Below, one piece after another: positions 1 to 8,202 of a DNA stretch of 64,000 nucleotides; within the stretch, counting starts at the first letter, position 1; each line of letters begins with the position of its first letter. A model generated the notes under the pieces. The model did no database searches and was not told where the DNA came from. It saw only the letters and a program-made list of their open reading frames with translations. Source of the stretch: Oceanospirillaceae bacterium (GTDB taxonomy: Bacteria; Pseudomonadota; Gammaproteobacteria; Pseudomonadales; Balneatricaceae); the NCBI GenBank assembly GCA_013215445.1, contig JABSRA010000016.1:1-64000 (forward strand), written 5' to 3'. The translations under genes and the position numbers were made by a program.

Positions 1-370
1 CCGGGGGGCCCATGTCAACGTCTACCTGGCGATCATCGCGGATCGTCAAGGTCATATTACCCTTCGCCGTCTCTACTTTAAGTTGCTTTTTGACACTGAG
101 GCGCTTGTCTCTAACGAAAAGTGCGAAGCAGCGCGCACCGTTGCCACAGTGCTCAACCTCTGAGCCATCACTATTAAAAATTCGATAGCGGAAGTCCATA
201 TCAGGATTTGAGGGGATTTCTATAATCAGCAATTGGTCAAAACCCACTCCCAATTTTCTATCCCCCAGACGCTCTACCATTTGCGAGTTGAATTTGTAGC
301 GCTGAGTGACCAAATCAACCACCATAAAGTCGTTGCCAAGCCCATGCATTTTGGTAAAACGTAATAACAT
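1..370 (-). CDS. dapF: Diaminopimelate epimerase, 3' part cut by window edge
   Basis: Converts LL- to meso-diaminopimelate in the cytoplasm, for lysine and peptidoglycan synthesis. The minus strand reads from ATG at 370 as [19 protein letters not shown], the classic DapF N-terminus. The first active-site cysteine lies in the motif HCGNGARC, near 131-157. The frame is open to base 1, so the second half of the protein, with the second catalytic cysteine, lies outside the window. lysA is just upstream on the same strand, as in Pseudomonas, and is probably co-transcribed. Confidence 0.95.
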   Translation of the reverse strand, partial: MLLRFTKMHGLGNDFMVVDLVTQRYKFNSQMVERLGDRKLGVGFDQLLIIEIPSNPDMDFRYRIFNSDGSEVEHCGNGARCFALFVRDKRLSVKKQLKVETAKGNMTLTIRDDRQVDVDMGPP

Positions 371-479
371 TGTACTGTCCAATTCTATTAATTTTTAACG
401 GCTATCAAGCCATTTTCTTTACTGGTTTGTGACACCCAGAAACCGATTTTTACTCTGCCTACCCAATTTTGCATAAACC

Positions 480-1742
480 CTAGTTAGGTAGTAGTTGCTC
501 GCCTCTAATTAAATCGGCAAAACACTCACGGCTGCGTATCTCAAACATTTGATTATCATCGACCATCACTTCTGCCGCCCGGGTACGGGTATTGTAATTA
601 GAGCTCATGGTAAAACCATAAGCGCCCGCTGAACAGACGGCTAACACGTCACCGGCATCGATATTGAGCGCGCGGTCCTTACCCAGGAAATCGCCGGTTT
701 CACAAACTGGGCCAACAATATCATAGCGCTGCATCCGCGCATTGTCGTCGAGCGCTTCGCGCAGCTCTAACGGCACAATTTCCAGGTAGGCGCTGTAGAG
801 TGCCGGACGCAACATGTCGTTCATAGCCGCATCGACGATGGCAAAATTTTTGCTCTCGTTATGCTTTAAATACTCAACCTCAGTAAGTAACACCCCCGCA
901 TTGGCGACAATAGAGCGGCCCGGCTCGAAGATAAGTTTCAACGGCCTCTCGCCTATTTTTTCCAGCACAGCCGCGATGTATTCTCCCGCGGTTGGCGGTA
1001 CTTCATCAGTGTAACAAACGCCTAATCCACCCCCTAGGTCTAAATGCTCGATACTGATGCCCTGTGTTTTTAGCTCGTCAATCAATACTAGGAGTTTATC
1101 CATCGCATCCATAAAAGGGGCTATCTCGGTTAACTGACTGCCAATGTGGCAATCCATACCGGTAATTTTCACGTTGTCTAAACTGGCTGCATGCTGATAG
1201 ATGCGCAACGCCTCATCAATCGCAATGCCAAACTTATTCTCTTTTAAACCGGTGGATATATAAGGGTGGGTGCCAGCGTCCACGTTGGGATTAATTCTGA
1301 ACGAGATAGGCGCTATTTTCCCCATTTGCGCCGCCACTTGATCGATGCGCGCCAGCTCTGCTTCAGACTCTATATTAAAGCAGTGAATACCCACTTCTAA
1401 GGCGCGCCGTATTTCTACTGATTGCTTGGAGACCCCGGAGAAAACTATCCGCTGCGCCTTGCCACCCGCTTTTAAAACACGCTCTAACTCGCCTTGTGAG
1501 ACCACGTCGAAACCGGCGCCTAACCGCGCTAGTAAATTGAGTACCGCCAAGTTACTGTTGGCTTTGATGGCAAAACAGACCATATCGTCACGCCCTTCTA
1601 AGGCGTTTGCATAGGCGAGATAAGCCAATTCAATAGCTTCGCGTGAATAGACATAGGTCGGGGTACCAAATTGGCGCGCCACTTCACTCAGAGGCAGGTT
1701 TTCACAGTACAATTTATTGTCGCGGTACTCAAAACTATCCAT
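480..1742 (-). CDS. lysA: Diaminopimelate decarboxylase
   Basis: Catalyses the last step of lysine synthesis, decarboxylation of meso-diaminopimelate with PLP. The 420-residue protein has the usual length for the family. It is a fold-III PLP barrel with the PLP lysine K60 in FAIKANSN, the phosphate-binding GGG at about 237-239 followed by GVCY, EPGRS at 273-277, and the C-terminal CETGD with C347 that completes the active site across the dimer. It sits between lptM and dapF on the same strand. The 62-bp gap to lptM shows no terminator, so lptM-lysA-dapF is likely one transcript. Confidence 0.97.
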   Translation of the reverse strand: MDSFEYRDNKLYCENLPLSEVARQFGTPTYVYSREAIELAYLAYANALEGRDDMVCFAIKANSNLAVLNLLARLGAGFDVVSQGELERVLKAGGKAQRIVFSGVSKQSVEIRRALEVGIHCFNIESEAELARIDQVAAQMGKIAPISFRINPNVDAGTHPYISTGLKENKFGIAIDEALRIYQHAASLDNVKITGMDCHIGSQLTEIAPFMDAMDKLLVLIDELKTQGISIEHLDLGGGLGVCYTDEVPPTAGEYIAAVLEKIGERPLKLIFEPGRSIVANAGVLLTEVEYLKHNESKNFAIVDAAMNDMLRPALYSAYLEIVPLELREALDDNARMQRYDIVGPVCETGDFLGKDRALNIDAGDVLAVCSAGAYGFTMSSNYNTRTRAAEVMVDDNQMFEIRSRECFADLIRGEQLLPN

Positions 1743-1804
1743 CTAGTTATTCGCCTTCATGTTAATTTTTATTAGGTTGAGATCTCAGCATAACGACTTA
1801 CGCT

Positions 1805-1978
1805 TTATTGAGGCTTCTGTTCTTCACCTTGGGGTAACTCAGCGGCTTCACTGCTGATCACAGCTTCAGTCTGCTCCAGATACAGGGGGCCTTTTTGGCC
1901 ACAAGCTGCCAGCCATAAAATACTGGTAAACGCCGCGAGCTTCAATATCTGTTGGCTCTTTTTCACGCATATGCTCAT
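1805..1978 (-). CDS. lptM: Small LPS-assembly-type lipoprotein LptM (YifL-like)
   Basis: A 57-residue lipoprotein with a short hydrophobic signal and the lipobox LWLAAC, followed directly by GQKGPLYLE, the hallmark of the LptM/YifL family. In E. coli, LptM supports maturation of the LptD/LptE translocon; that role is inferred here by family. A longer frame runs upstream to 2044, but the ATG at 1978 (MSICVKKSQQ) gives a proper signal peptide, so I chose it. The position upstream of lysA-dapF is the conserved one in many gammaproteobacteria. Confidence 0.85.
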   Translation of the reverse strand: MSICVKKSQQILKLAAFTSILWLAACGQKGPLYLEQTEAVISSEAAELPQGEEQKPQ

Positions 1979-2011
1979 GTTTTTTATCCTGTTCCAATAT
2001 TCTGCTAAAAA

Positions 2012-2030
2012 GCTGTTGATTATAGCGAAT
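2012..2030 (-). promoter_or_regulatory. Possible -10 region for lptM-lysA-dapF
   Basis: The minus strand carries a perfect TATAAT at 2024-2019, about 40 bases before the lptM ATG. I see no good -35 hexamer at 16-18 bp, so this is only a candidate sigma-70 promoter. Confidence 0.35.
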
Positions 2031-2061
2031 TTATCGCCGCACATCTGCTTCTTTTGTCTGC

Positions 2062-3354
2062 TTAATGCTCGGTCTTTTTCTCTAGAGGTCCCAGCAACAC
2101 CCTCTCAATGCTCTGCAACAGTAGCTGAGTTGCCCCCCGCTGCGACTCAACGTGCCGCTTGGCGTTATTACCCATCGCCTCTAGCAACTCAGGTGCGGCA
2201 AATAAAGCTTGCAGTTGCAGTTGTAAAGCTGGGTAATCCGCGACGCTGTACATACCACCAGCGGCTTCAAGAGCGGGGCAGATCACTGAAAAATTATACT
2301 GTTCTGGCCCCATCAATACCCCAGTGGCCACACTCGCCGGCTCAATAGGATTTTGCCCGCCAACGCCGACAAAACTGCCACCTACTATTGCCAAATCAGC
2401 GATTGCATAAAACAAGCCCAGCTCACCCATGGTATCGACAATATAAATTTGGCAGCGGTTATCCGGGGCACTAGCTGAGCGTTTAAGCAACTGCGATGAG
2501 TATTGTTTGGCGAGCTCCACCACGCTCTTAAACCGCTCGGGATGACGTGGCACTATGATCAGCAGTAACTCGGGCTGCGACTGCCAAAGCGCAGCCATCA
2601 GCTCTAACACCCCCCGCTCCTCACTCTCGTGTGAACTGCCCAAAATAAGCACTGGCCGATCACCTATCTGCTCGCGCAGTACTGCAGTTTTCTCAGCGAG
2701 CAGCTCATCTACTTCTAAATCGAATTTGATACTGCCGCTAATCAATAAATTGGCTGCGGGTAAGCCCAACTGGGTAAAACGCTCGCCATCAATTTTATAT
2801 TGGGCAACCAGTAGTGTCAGTTGATCTAACATCGGCCTCGTCAACCGCGAAACCTTGGCATAACCCGCTGCAGATTTTGCTGACATGCGCCCATTGGCCA
2901 ACATAACGGGGATATTACGCGCTGCGCAACTGGCCAACATGTTCGGCCACAGCTCAGTTTCAACGATCAACAACCCCAGTGGCCGCTGTTTGGTTAAAAA
3001 TCGCTGCACCGCGCCAGGTTGATCATAAGGACAGTACTGGTGCCACACTTGCGAATAATCTTTAAATAATTTGGCAACTCTATCCGCCCCGGTTGGCGTC
3101 GAAGTTGTCACTAAGATGGGCAGCTCAGGATAGCGAGAGATTAGCTGCTTAAGCACGGGGGTGATGGCGACTACTTCCCCCACTGATACCGCATGTACCC
3201 AAAGCGGCTCAGTTTGCGCCGTTTTTGAAGCAAAACCAAAGCGCTCGCCGATACGCGCTCGGTAAGCGGGCGCCTGTTTACCGCGTCGCCACAGTTTTAG
3301 TAGTAACAGCGGAGTAATAAGATAAAAAATACAACTGTAGATCAATCGCAACAC
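2062..3354 (-). CDS. waaA: 3-deoxy-D-manno-octulosonic acid (Kdo) transferase
   Basis: Adds Kdo from CMP-Kdo to the lipid A precursor at the inner membrane. The 430-residue protein has an N-terminal anchor helix (about 4-22), then RIGERFG with the probable catalytic base E37. GSSHESEE and HPERF follow in the nucleotide-binding domain, and GGSFVGVGGQNPIEPA near 315-330 is the Kdo-transferase signature. It is divergent from gmhA across a 129-bp gap. It opens the LPS-core region that continues to 14238. Whether one or two Kdo residues are added cannot be read from the sequence. Confidence 0.96.
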   Translation of the reverse strand: MLRLIYSCIFYLITPLLLLKLWRRGKQAPAYRARIGERFGFASKTAQTEPLWVHAVSVGEVVAITPVLKQLISRYPELPILVTTSTPTGADRVAKLFKDYSQVWHQYCPYDQPGAVQRFLTKQRPLGLLIVETELWPNMLASCAARNIPVMLANGRMSAKSAAGYAKVSRLTRPMLDQLTLLVAQYKIDGERFTQLGLPAANLLISGSIKFDLEVDELLAEKTAVLREQIGDRPVLILGSSHESEERGVLELMAALWQSQPELLLIIVPRHPERFKSVVELAKQYSSQLLKRSASAPDNRCQIYIVDTMGELGLFYAIADLAIVGGSFVGVGGQNPIEPASVATGVLMGPEQYNFSVICPALEAAGGMYSVADYPALQLQLQALFAAPELLEAMGNNAKRHVESQRGATQLLLQSIERVLLGPLEKKTEH

Positions 3355-3483
3355 ACTAGCTCCTCGCCAGTTATAGAGAATTCAGGATTATAGTTTATTG
3401 CGTCCGCCAGATCAGTTAGAATTTACCCTATTAATAAAAGCGTTCATCGCGACTAATTTCTCTTTTCAAGAGGCACTACTTAC

Positions 3484-4053
3484 ATGTCGACATATTTAAA
3501 TGCTCTCGAGCGTCACCAACAGCTGTTTCAAAACATGGCGCAGTGCGAGAGCGCCCTGCAATTGTTAGCCGATCAAGTCGATGCATGCTTTGCCAGTGGC
3601 GGTAAGTTACTTTTTATCGGCAATGGCGGCAGCGCTGCAGATGCTCAACATCTGGCCACTGAGTTTGTGGTTCGTTACAAAGAAGAGCGGGCGCCATTAG
3701 CCGCTATTGCACTGACCACCGATACGTCGCTATTAACGGCTCACGCTAACGATTTCTCTTTTGACACGGTCTTTAGCCGCCAAGTGGCCGCTCTCGCCAG
3801 ACCGGAGGACATTTTGATTGGTATCTCCACCTCTGGCAACAGCGCCAACATCATTGATGCGATTCAAACCGCACAGGGGATCGGCACTAAGACTTGGGCT
3901 TGGACAGGCCAGAGCGGCGGTAAATTAAAGGCTATTGCCGATCACATCCTGGCAATCCCAGCGACTGAGACCGCACGTGTGCAAGAGGCGCACATCTTTG
4001 CCGGACACTGGCTCTGTGAAGACGCAGACCGGCGCTCACTCGCCAGGGGCTAG
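3484..4053 (+). CDS. gmhA: Phosphoheptose isomerase
   Basis: Isomerises sedoheptulose 7-phosphate to D-glycero-D-manno-heptose 7-phosphate, the first step of ADP-heptose synthesis. The SIS-domain protein has 189 residues, normal for the family. Visible motifs are NGGSAADAQH at 47-56, E60, STSGNS at 115-120 and RVQEAH at 165-170 followed by H175; H56, E60, Q167 and H175 match the zinc-ligand positions known for GmhA. gmhB follows after 7 bp, and two reductase genes continue the operon. The last residues (DADRRSLARG) are unremarkable. Confidence 0.93.
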   Translation: MSTYLNALERHQQLFQNMAQCESALQLLADQVDACFASGGKLLFIGNGGSAADAQHLATEFVVRYKEERAPLAAIALTTDTSLLTAHANDFSFDTVFSRQVAALARPEDILIGISTSGNSANIIDAIQTAQGIGTKTWAWTGQSGGKLKAIADHILAIPATETARVQEAHIFAGHWLCEDADRRSLARG

Positions 4054-4060
4054 TGACGAT

Positions 4061-4606
4061 ATGCAGCTGATTATTTTGGATCGCGATGGGGTCATCAACT
4101 ATGACAGCGATAACTATATCCGCACGCTCGATGAGTGGGTGGCACTCCCGGGCAGTATTGAAGCTATCGCCGATTTATCCAAGGCGGGCTACAGCATCGC
4201 CATTGCCACTAATCAGTCTGGCATAGGCCGAGGTTATTACTCTTTAGCGACACTGGCAGCTATGCATCAAAAAATGTGCGAACTAGTGCAGGCTCTAGGG
4301 GGCGAGATCGCACATATTCTCTACTGCCCGCACTTACCTGATGATCACTGTATGTGTCGCAAACCACTGCCCGGCATGTTGCAGCAGATCCTCGAGTATT
4401 ACCCAAGCGGCATCGACGCCTATTTTATTGGTGATAGCTTGCGTGATATACAGGCGGCTCAGGCGATTAACTTGCCCGCTGTACTGGTCAAAACGGGTAA
4501 GGGGCAACGCAGTTTAGAGCGGGGCCTGATCGGCGAAGATATCCCCGTGTATGACGACCTTTTACACTTTAGCCAACAATTATTAACCCCTGACCAGAGA
4601 ATGTAG
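4061..4606 (+). CDS. gmhB: D-glycero-beta-D-manno-heptose 1,7-bisphosphate 7-phosphatase
   Basis: HAD-family phosphatase that removes the 7-phosphate between the two HldE reactions. The ATG at 4061 starts MQLIILDRDGVINYDSDN, with nucleophile D7 and acid D9. A longer open frame exists upstream but would overlap gmhA, so I chose this start. The zinc-loop cysteines and histidine lie in YCPHLPDDHCMCRKP, typical of GmhB, and the later GDSLRDIQAA carries the Mg-binding aspartates. The protein is 181 residues. The stop at 4604-4606 directly abuts the next start (TAGATG), showing tight coupling. Confidence 0.94.
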   Translation: MQLIILDRDGVINYDSDNYIRTLDEWVALPGSIEAIADLSKAGYSIAIATNQSGIGRGYYSLATLAAMHQKMCELVQALGGEIAHILYCPHLPDDHCMCRKPLPGMLQQILEYYPSGIDAYFIGDSLRDIQAAQAINLPAVLVKTGKGQRSLERGLIGEDIPVYDDLLHFSQQLLTPDQRM

Positions 4607-5809
4607 ATGAGAAAACTGCACACCGATATTGTGATTGTAGGCGGTGGTATCGCCGGCCTGTGGCTGCTTAACAGTTTAACCAAGCAAGGTTATGACGTCA
4701 TTATCCTGGAGGCATGCAGCATTGGTGGCGGGCAGAGCGTGCGCTCCCAGGGCATCATCCATGGCGGCATAAAATACGCCCTCAACGGCGTGCTCTCTCA
4801 GGCCTCAGCGGCGATTAGAGACATGCCACTGCGCTGGCAAAAATGTCTGGCGGGCACCGGCGAGTTGGATTTGCGCGGGGTTACCCAGCTCAGCGATGCC
4901 CACTACTTGTGGTCGCAGCGCTCACTCGGTGCCAAAATCACCTCTTTTTTTGCTAAGAAAGCCATGAGTGGCCGAGTCAGTTCCGTCGACAAAGCTGATT
5001 ATCCGGCCGTGTTTGCCCACCCTGAGTTTAGGGGAAACTTGTATAAACTCAATGAAATCGTTGTAGATGTGCCCTCGCTGATGGCCAAACTTGCCCTGGG
5101 GTTTCAGGCGCGAATCCTCAATATTGATACCAGTACCGGCACCTGGAATCGCGATCTAAATGGCAACATCAGCTCTTTTGAGAGCAGCCAACAACAACTG
5201 CAGATCAGCGCTCAACACTTTATCTTTGCCGCGGGCGAGGGGAATGGCGCAATTTTAGATGCATTGAAAATCGCTAGCCCCAAAATGCAACTGCGCCCCC
5301 TGCACATGGTGATGCTGACGCATCGCACTAATTTACCTATTTACGCACATTGTATTGGTACCAGCAGTAAACCGCTGACCACGGTTACCCATCATATTAA
5401 TATGGATGGTAGCTTTACCTGGTATTTTGGGGGTGACATAGCCGAGACGGGTGTCGATCGCGACCGCGCCGCGCAAATTGCTCAAGCCCAGCGGTTATTC
5501 AGCAAAATACTGCCCTGGGTCACCCTTAAAGATCCACAGTGGAGCACTTTACGGGTCAATAGAGCAGAGCCAAAACAGAGCAGTTTATCCCGACCAGATG
5601 CCGCTTTTGTACAGAGCGAGCAAAACTATTCCATCTGCTGGCCGACTAAACTGGCGCTGACACCTGACCTTAGCGATCAAGTGTTAGCGTCACTGGTCAA
5701 ACAGCAACTAACCGCGAAATATAAACTCACTACAGAGGACCTGCAGGGTTTAGTTCACCCTGAAGTTGCCGCGACGATTTGGAGTACTCAATGCAATACC
5801 ACGAGATAG
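4607..5809 (+). CDS. FAD-dependent oxidoreductase, DAO/GlpO-like
   Basis: A 400-residue flavoprotein with an N-terminal dinucleotide fold (IVIVGGGIAGLW, glycine motif at 12-17) followed by SQGIIHGGIKYAL, which recalls the FAD-contact region of the glycerol-3-phosphate dehydrogenase / D-amino acid oxidase superfamily. No signal peptide or membrane anchor is visible. The substrate is unknown. It starts on the base after the gmhB stop and overlaps the next gene by 19 bp, so it is co-transcribed with heptose genes. A role in modifying a surface sugar or recycling a metabolite is only inference. Weak matches to 2-hydroxyglutarate oxidase-type enzymes would also be possible. Confidence 0.8.
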   Translation: MRKLHTDIVIVGGGIAGLWLLNSLTKQGYDVIILEACSIGGGQSVRSQGIIHGGIKYALNGVLSQASAAIRDMPLRWQKCLAGTGELDLRGVTQLSDAHYLWSQRSLGAKITSFFAKKAMSGRVSSVDKADYPAVFAHPEFRGNLYKLNEIVVDVPSLMAKLALGFQARILNIDTSTGTWNRDLNGNISSFESSQQQLQISAQHFIFAAGEGNGAILDALKIASPKMQLRPLHMVMLTHRTNLPIYAHCIGTSSKPLTTVTHHINMDGSFTWYFGGDIAETGVDRDRAAQIAQAQRLFSKILPWVTLKDPQWSTLRVNRAEPKQSSLSRPDAAFVQSEQNYSICWPTKLALTPDLSDQVLASLVKQQLTAKYKLTTEDLQGLVHPEVAATIWSTQCNTTR

Positions 5810-6609
5810 CCGACACGGGTGTCAAGGTGAGCGCCATCGGTTTTGGCACGGTGAAAATCGGTCGTAATCAAGGGGTTAAATATCCACAGAGTTTTGTCAT
5901 CCCCAGCGATCAACAAGTACTCAAGCTATTGGCAATCTGTCGCGAACGGGGCATTAACTTATTAGATACCGCCCCGGCATACGGCAACAGTGAGCAGCGT
6001 TTAGGGCAGCTGTTGTCAGCCAGTGAACGTCAAAACTGGATAATCAGTTCGAAAGCTGGAGAGGAATTTAACCCGAGCAGCGGCGCTTCTCATTTCGATT
6101 TTAGCGAGAGGGCGATCACTGCCAGTGTCGAGCGCAGCTTACGCCGTTTGCACACTGACTATCTCGACATTGTGATGATTCACTCTAACGGTGATGATCT
6201 CAATATCATCCAGCGGGACCAGGCTTTAGTCTCGTTGGCTAAACTCAAACAGGCCGGAAAAATTCGCGCCATTGGCATGTCGACTAAAACCGTCGCCGGT
6301 GGTATTGCAACACTTGAGTGCAGCGATTGCGCCATGGTGACTTATAACCTAAAGGAGCGCGATCAGCTAGCAGTGATAAAATACGCAGCGCAGCAGCACA
6401 AGGGCATTTTCATCAAAAAGGCCCTGGCCTCTGGACATTTATCCAGCGACACTGCCACGATTAGCGACCCAATTCTGGAGAGTTTTAAATTGATCTTTGC
6501 ACAAGCTGCTGTCAGCAGTGCGGTGATTGGCACTATTAGTGAGAGCAACCTACGGGCCAATGTTGATAAGTATCAGCAGGTGATGGAGTTTTTAAAGGGC
6601 GCTGGATAG
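5791..6609 (+). CDS. Aldo/keto reductase family protein
   Basis: NAD(P)H-dependent reductase of the aldo/keto reductase barrel family, 272 residues. The catalytic tetrad is visible with the chosen start: D59 (LLDTAPAYG), Y64, K88 (ISSKAG) and H131 (VMIHSN). The frame could begin at a TTG at 5779, but GGAG at 5781-5784 lies 6 bp before the ATG at 5791, which decides the start. It overlaps the FAD gene by 19 bp. The substrate is unknown. Its 3' end is partly repeated just downstream (6659-6736), where a second, slightly different C-terminus can be read. Confidence 0.88.
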   Translation: MQYHEIADTGVKVSAIGFGTVKIGRNQGVKYPQSFVIPSDQQVLKLLAICRERGINLLDTAPAYGNSEQRLGQLLSASERQNWIISSKAGEEFNPSSGASHFDFSERAITASVERSLRRLHTDYLDIVMIHSNGDDLNIIQRDQALVSLAKLKQAGKIRAIGMSTKTVAGGIATLECSDCAMVTYNLKERDQLAVIKYAAQQHKGIFIKKALASGHLSSDTATISDPILESFKLIFAQAAVSSAVIGTISESNLRANVDKYQQVMEFLKGAG

Positions 6610-6658
6610 TTGTTCTTCACTGACCACACCGCGTGCACTGCGCTGATTCGCCGCAATC
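6608..6658 (-). repeat. Detached fragment of hldE
   Basis: These 51 bases match 7191-7241 inside hldE with only two differences. Read on the hldE strand both differences are synonymous (Ala GCC/GCG and Ala GCG/GCA), so the fragment encodes the same peptide (AANQRSARGVVSEEQL). It starts within the last bases of the aldo/keto reductase gene and joins directly to the second duplicated block at 6659. Confidence 0.85.
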
Positions 6659-6736
6659 ATTAGCGAGAGCAACCTGCGGGCCAATGTTGAAAAATATCAG
6701 CAGGTGATGGAGCTTTTTAAGGACACCAGAGAATAG
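6659..6736 (+). repeat. Second copy of the aldo/keto reductase 3' end
   Basis: Bases 6659-6722 repeat 6535-6598 with a handful of substitutions. In the reductase frame the copy reads ISESNLRANVEKYQQVME, then LFKDTRE and a stop at 6734-6736, whereas the intact gene reads ISESNLRANVDKYQQVME, then FLKGAG and a stop. Several changes are synonymous and one is Asp to Glu. The stop lies 3 bp from the end of hldE, a tight convergent layout that looks ancestral. Confidence 0.85.
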
Positions 6737-6739
6737 CTG

Positions 6740-8176
6740 CTAGCGTCGCTCATCACCTTTAATCTGCTCGACGATCGCCGTGGTCGAGCAGTTATCCAGC
6801 AGGGACAATACCTGCACATCACCGCCGTAACTGCGCACGAATTCACCACCCACTACCCCTTCAATGCCATAGTCGCCGCCTTTCACCAGAATATCCGGGC
6901 GAATCAGCGCTAGCAAGTGCTCGGGGGTTGGTTGATCAAAGCAGACCACCCAATCGACAGCCTCTAAACTAGACAGCACGATCATGCGGCGATCTTCAGT
7001 GTTGATTGGCCGACCCTCGCCTTTTAGACGTCGCACTGAGGCATCACTGTTGATCGCCACCACCAGGCGCTGCCCCAATTGCCGCGCCTGCTCTAAATAG
7101 CCGACGTGCCCCGCGTGTAAAATATCAAAACAGCCATTGGTGAAGACAATTTTTTCCCCGGCGAGACGCGCATCTGCAATGGCGATGGCCAGTTGTTCTT
7201 CACTGACCACACCGCGCGCACTGCGCTGATTGGCCGCAATCTCACGCCTAATTTCTGGGCCCCTGATCGCGTAAGTACCCAGCTTACCAATGGCGATACC
7301 CGCGGCCATGTTGGCGATGGCCACTGCATTTTGCATGTCTTCTCCGGCCCCTAGTGCGGCCGCCAATGTCGAAATGACGGTATCTCCGGCTCCAGTTACG
7401 TCAAAGACTTCATGGCTGCGCGCGGGAAAATGCACTTCGCTGCCCTGCTTGTGCAACAAGGTCATACCCTTCTCGCTACGGGTGATCAACAGACAATCTA
7501 ACCCTAATTCTTTAATTAGCGCACTGCCGCGACTGATGATTTGCTCTTCAGAATGGCACTTACCCACCACCGCTTCAAATTCAGCCATGTTCGGGGTGAG
7601 TAGTGTCGCGCCTCCATAGTGACGATAATCACTGCCTTTAGGGTCGACCAATACCAATTTGTTGTGTGCTTTGGCCAGTTTAATGATGCTCTGCACGTCA
7701 CTCAAAGTGCCCTTGTCATAGTCGGAGATAATTAGCACATCACAATCGGCTATCTGCGCGGCGACCGACGCTTGAATAGCCGGTGCGTAAGCACTGCTAA
7801 AACGCTCTTCAAAATCCAGGCGCAACAGCTGCTGATTGCGACTAATCGCCCGCAATTTCATGATGGTTGGCTCTGTCTCTGTCTGGGTAAAGTCGCAGGC
7901 AACTCCGGCGGCTTGCAGACGGGCGCCGAGCACTTGTGCAGCCTCATCACGCCCCACTAGCCCCAACAGATGAGTACTGGCGCCGAGCGCGGCGGTGTTG
8001 AGCGCCACGTTGGCAGCCCCACCAGGTCGGTCATCCTGCCTGGAGACCTTAACCACCGGTACCGGTGCCTCTGGCGATATTCGCTCGGTGGCACCGTGCC
8101 AGTATCTATCTAGCATAATATCACCCACTACTAAAATGCGGGTTTTGGCAAATTCTGGCATTTTTAACTCAAGCAA
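6740..8176 (-). CDS. hldE: Bifunctional heptose 7-phosphate kinase / heptose 1-phosphate adenylyltransferase
   Basis: Catalyses two steps of ADP-heptose synthesis: phosphorylation of heptose 7-phosphate at C1, then adenylylation. At 478 residues it is the full fused form. The N-terminal ribokinase-like domain shows GDIMLDRYWHG (18-28), RPGGAANVA, and the catalytic GAGDT near 262. The C-terminal nucleotidyltransferase domain begins with FTNGCFDILHAGH near 346-358. It is convergent with the gmhA-gmhB-reductase operon, which supplies its substrate, and lies just downstream of msbA on the same strand (26-bp gap). Confidence 0.96.
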   Translation of the reverse strand: MLELKMPEFAKTRILVVGDIMLDRYWHGATERISPEAPVPVVKVSRQDDRPGGAANVALNTAALGASTHLLGLVGRDEAAQVLGARLQAAGVACDFTQTETEPTIMKLRAISRNQQLLRLDFEERFSSAYAPAIQASVAAQIADCDVLIISDYDKGTLSDVQSIIKLAKAHNKLVLVDPKGSDYRHYGGATLLTPNMAEFEAVVGKCHSEEQIISRGSALIKELGLDCLLITRSEKGMTLLHKQGSEVHFPARSHEVFDVTGAGDTVISTLAAALGAGEDMQNAVAIANMAAGIAIGKLGTYAIRGPEIRREIAANQRSARGVVSEEQLAIAIADARLAGEKIVFTNGCFDILHAGHVGYLEQARQLGQRLVVAINSDASVRRLKGEGRPINTEDRRMIVLSSLEAVDWVVCFDQPTPEHLLALIRPDILVKGGDYGIEGVVGGEFVRSYGGDVQVLSLLDNCSTTAIVEQIKGDERR

Positions 8177-8202
8177 TACCCTTCACTCCTGTGTGCAATA
8201 TT

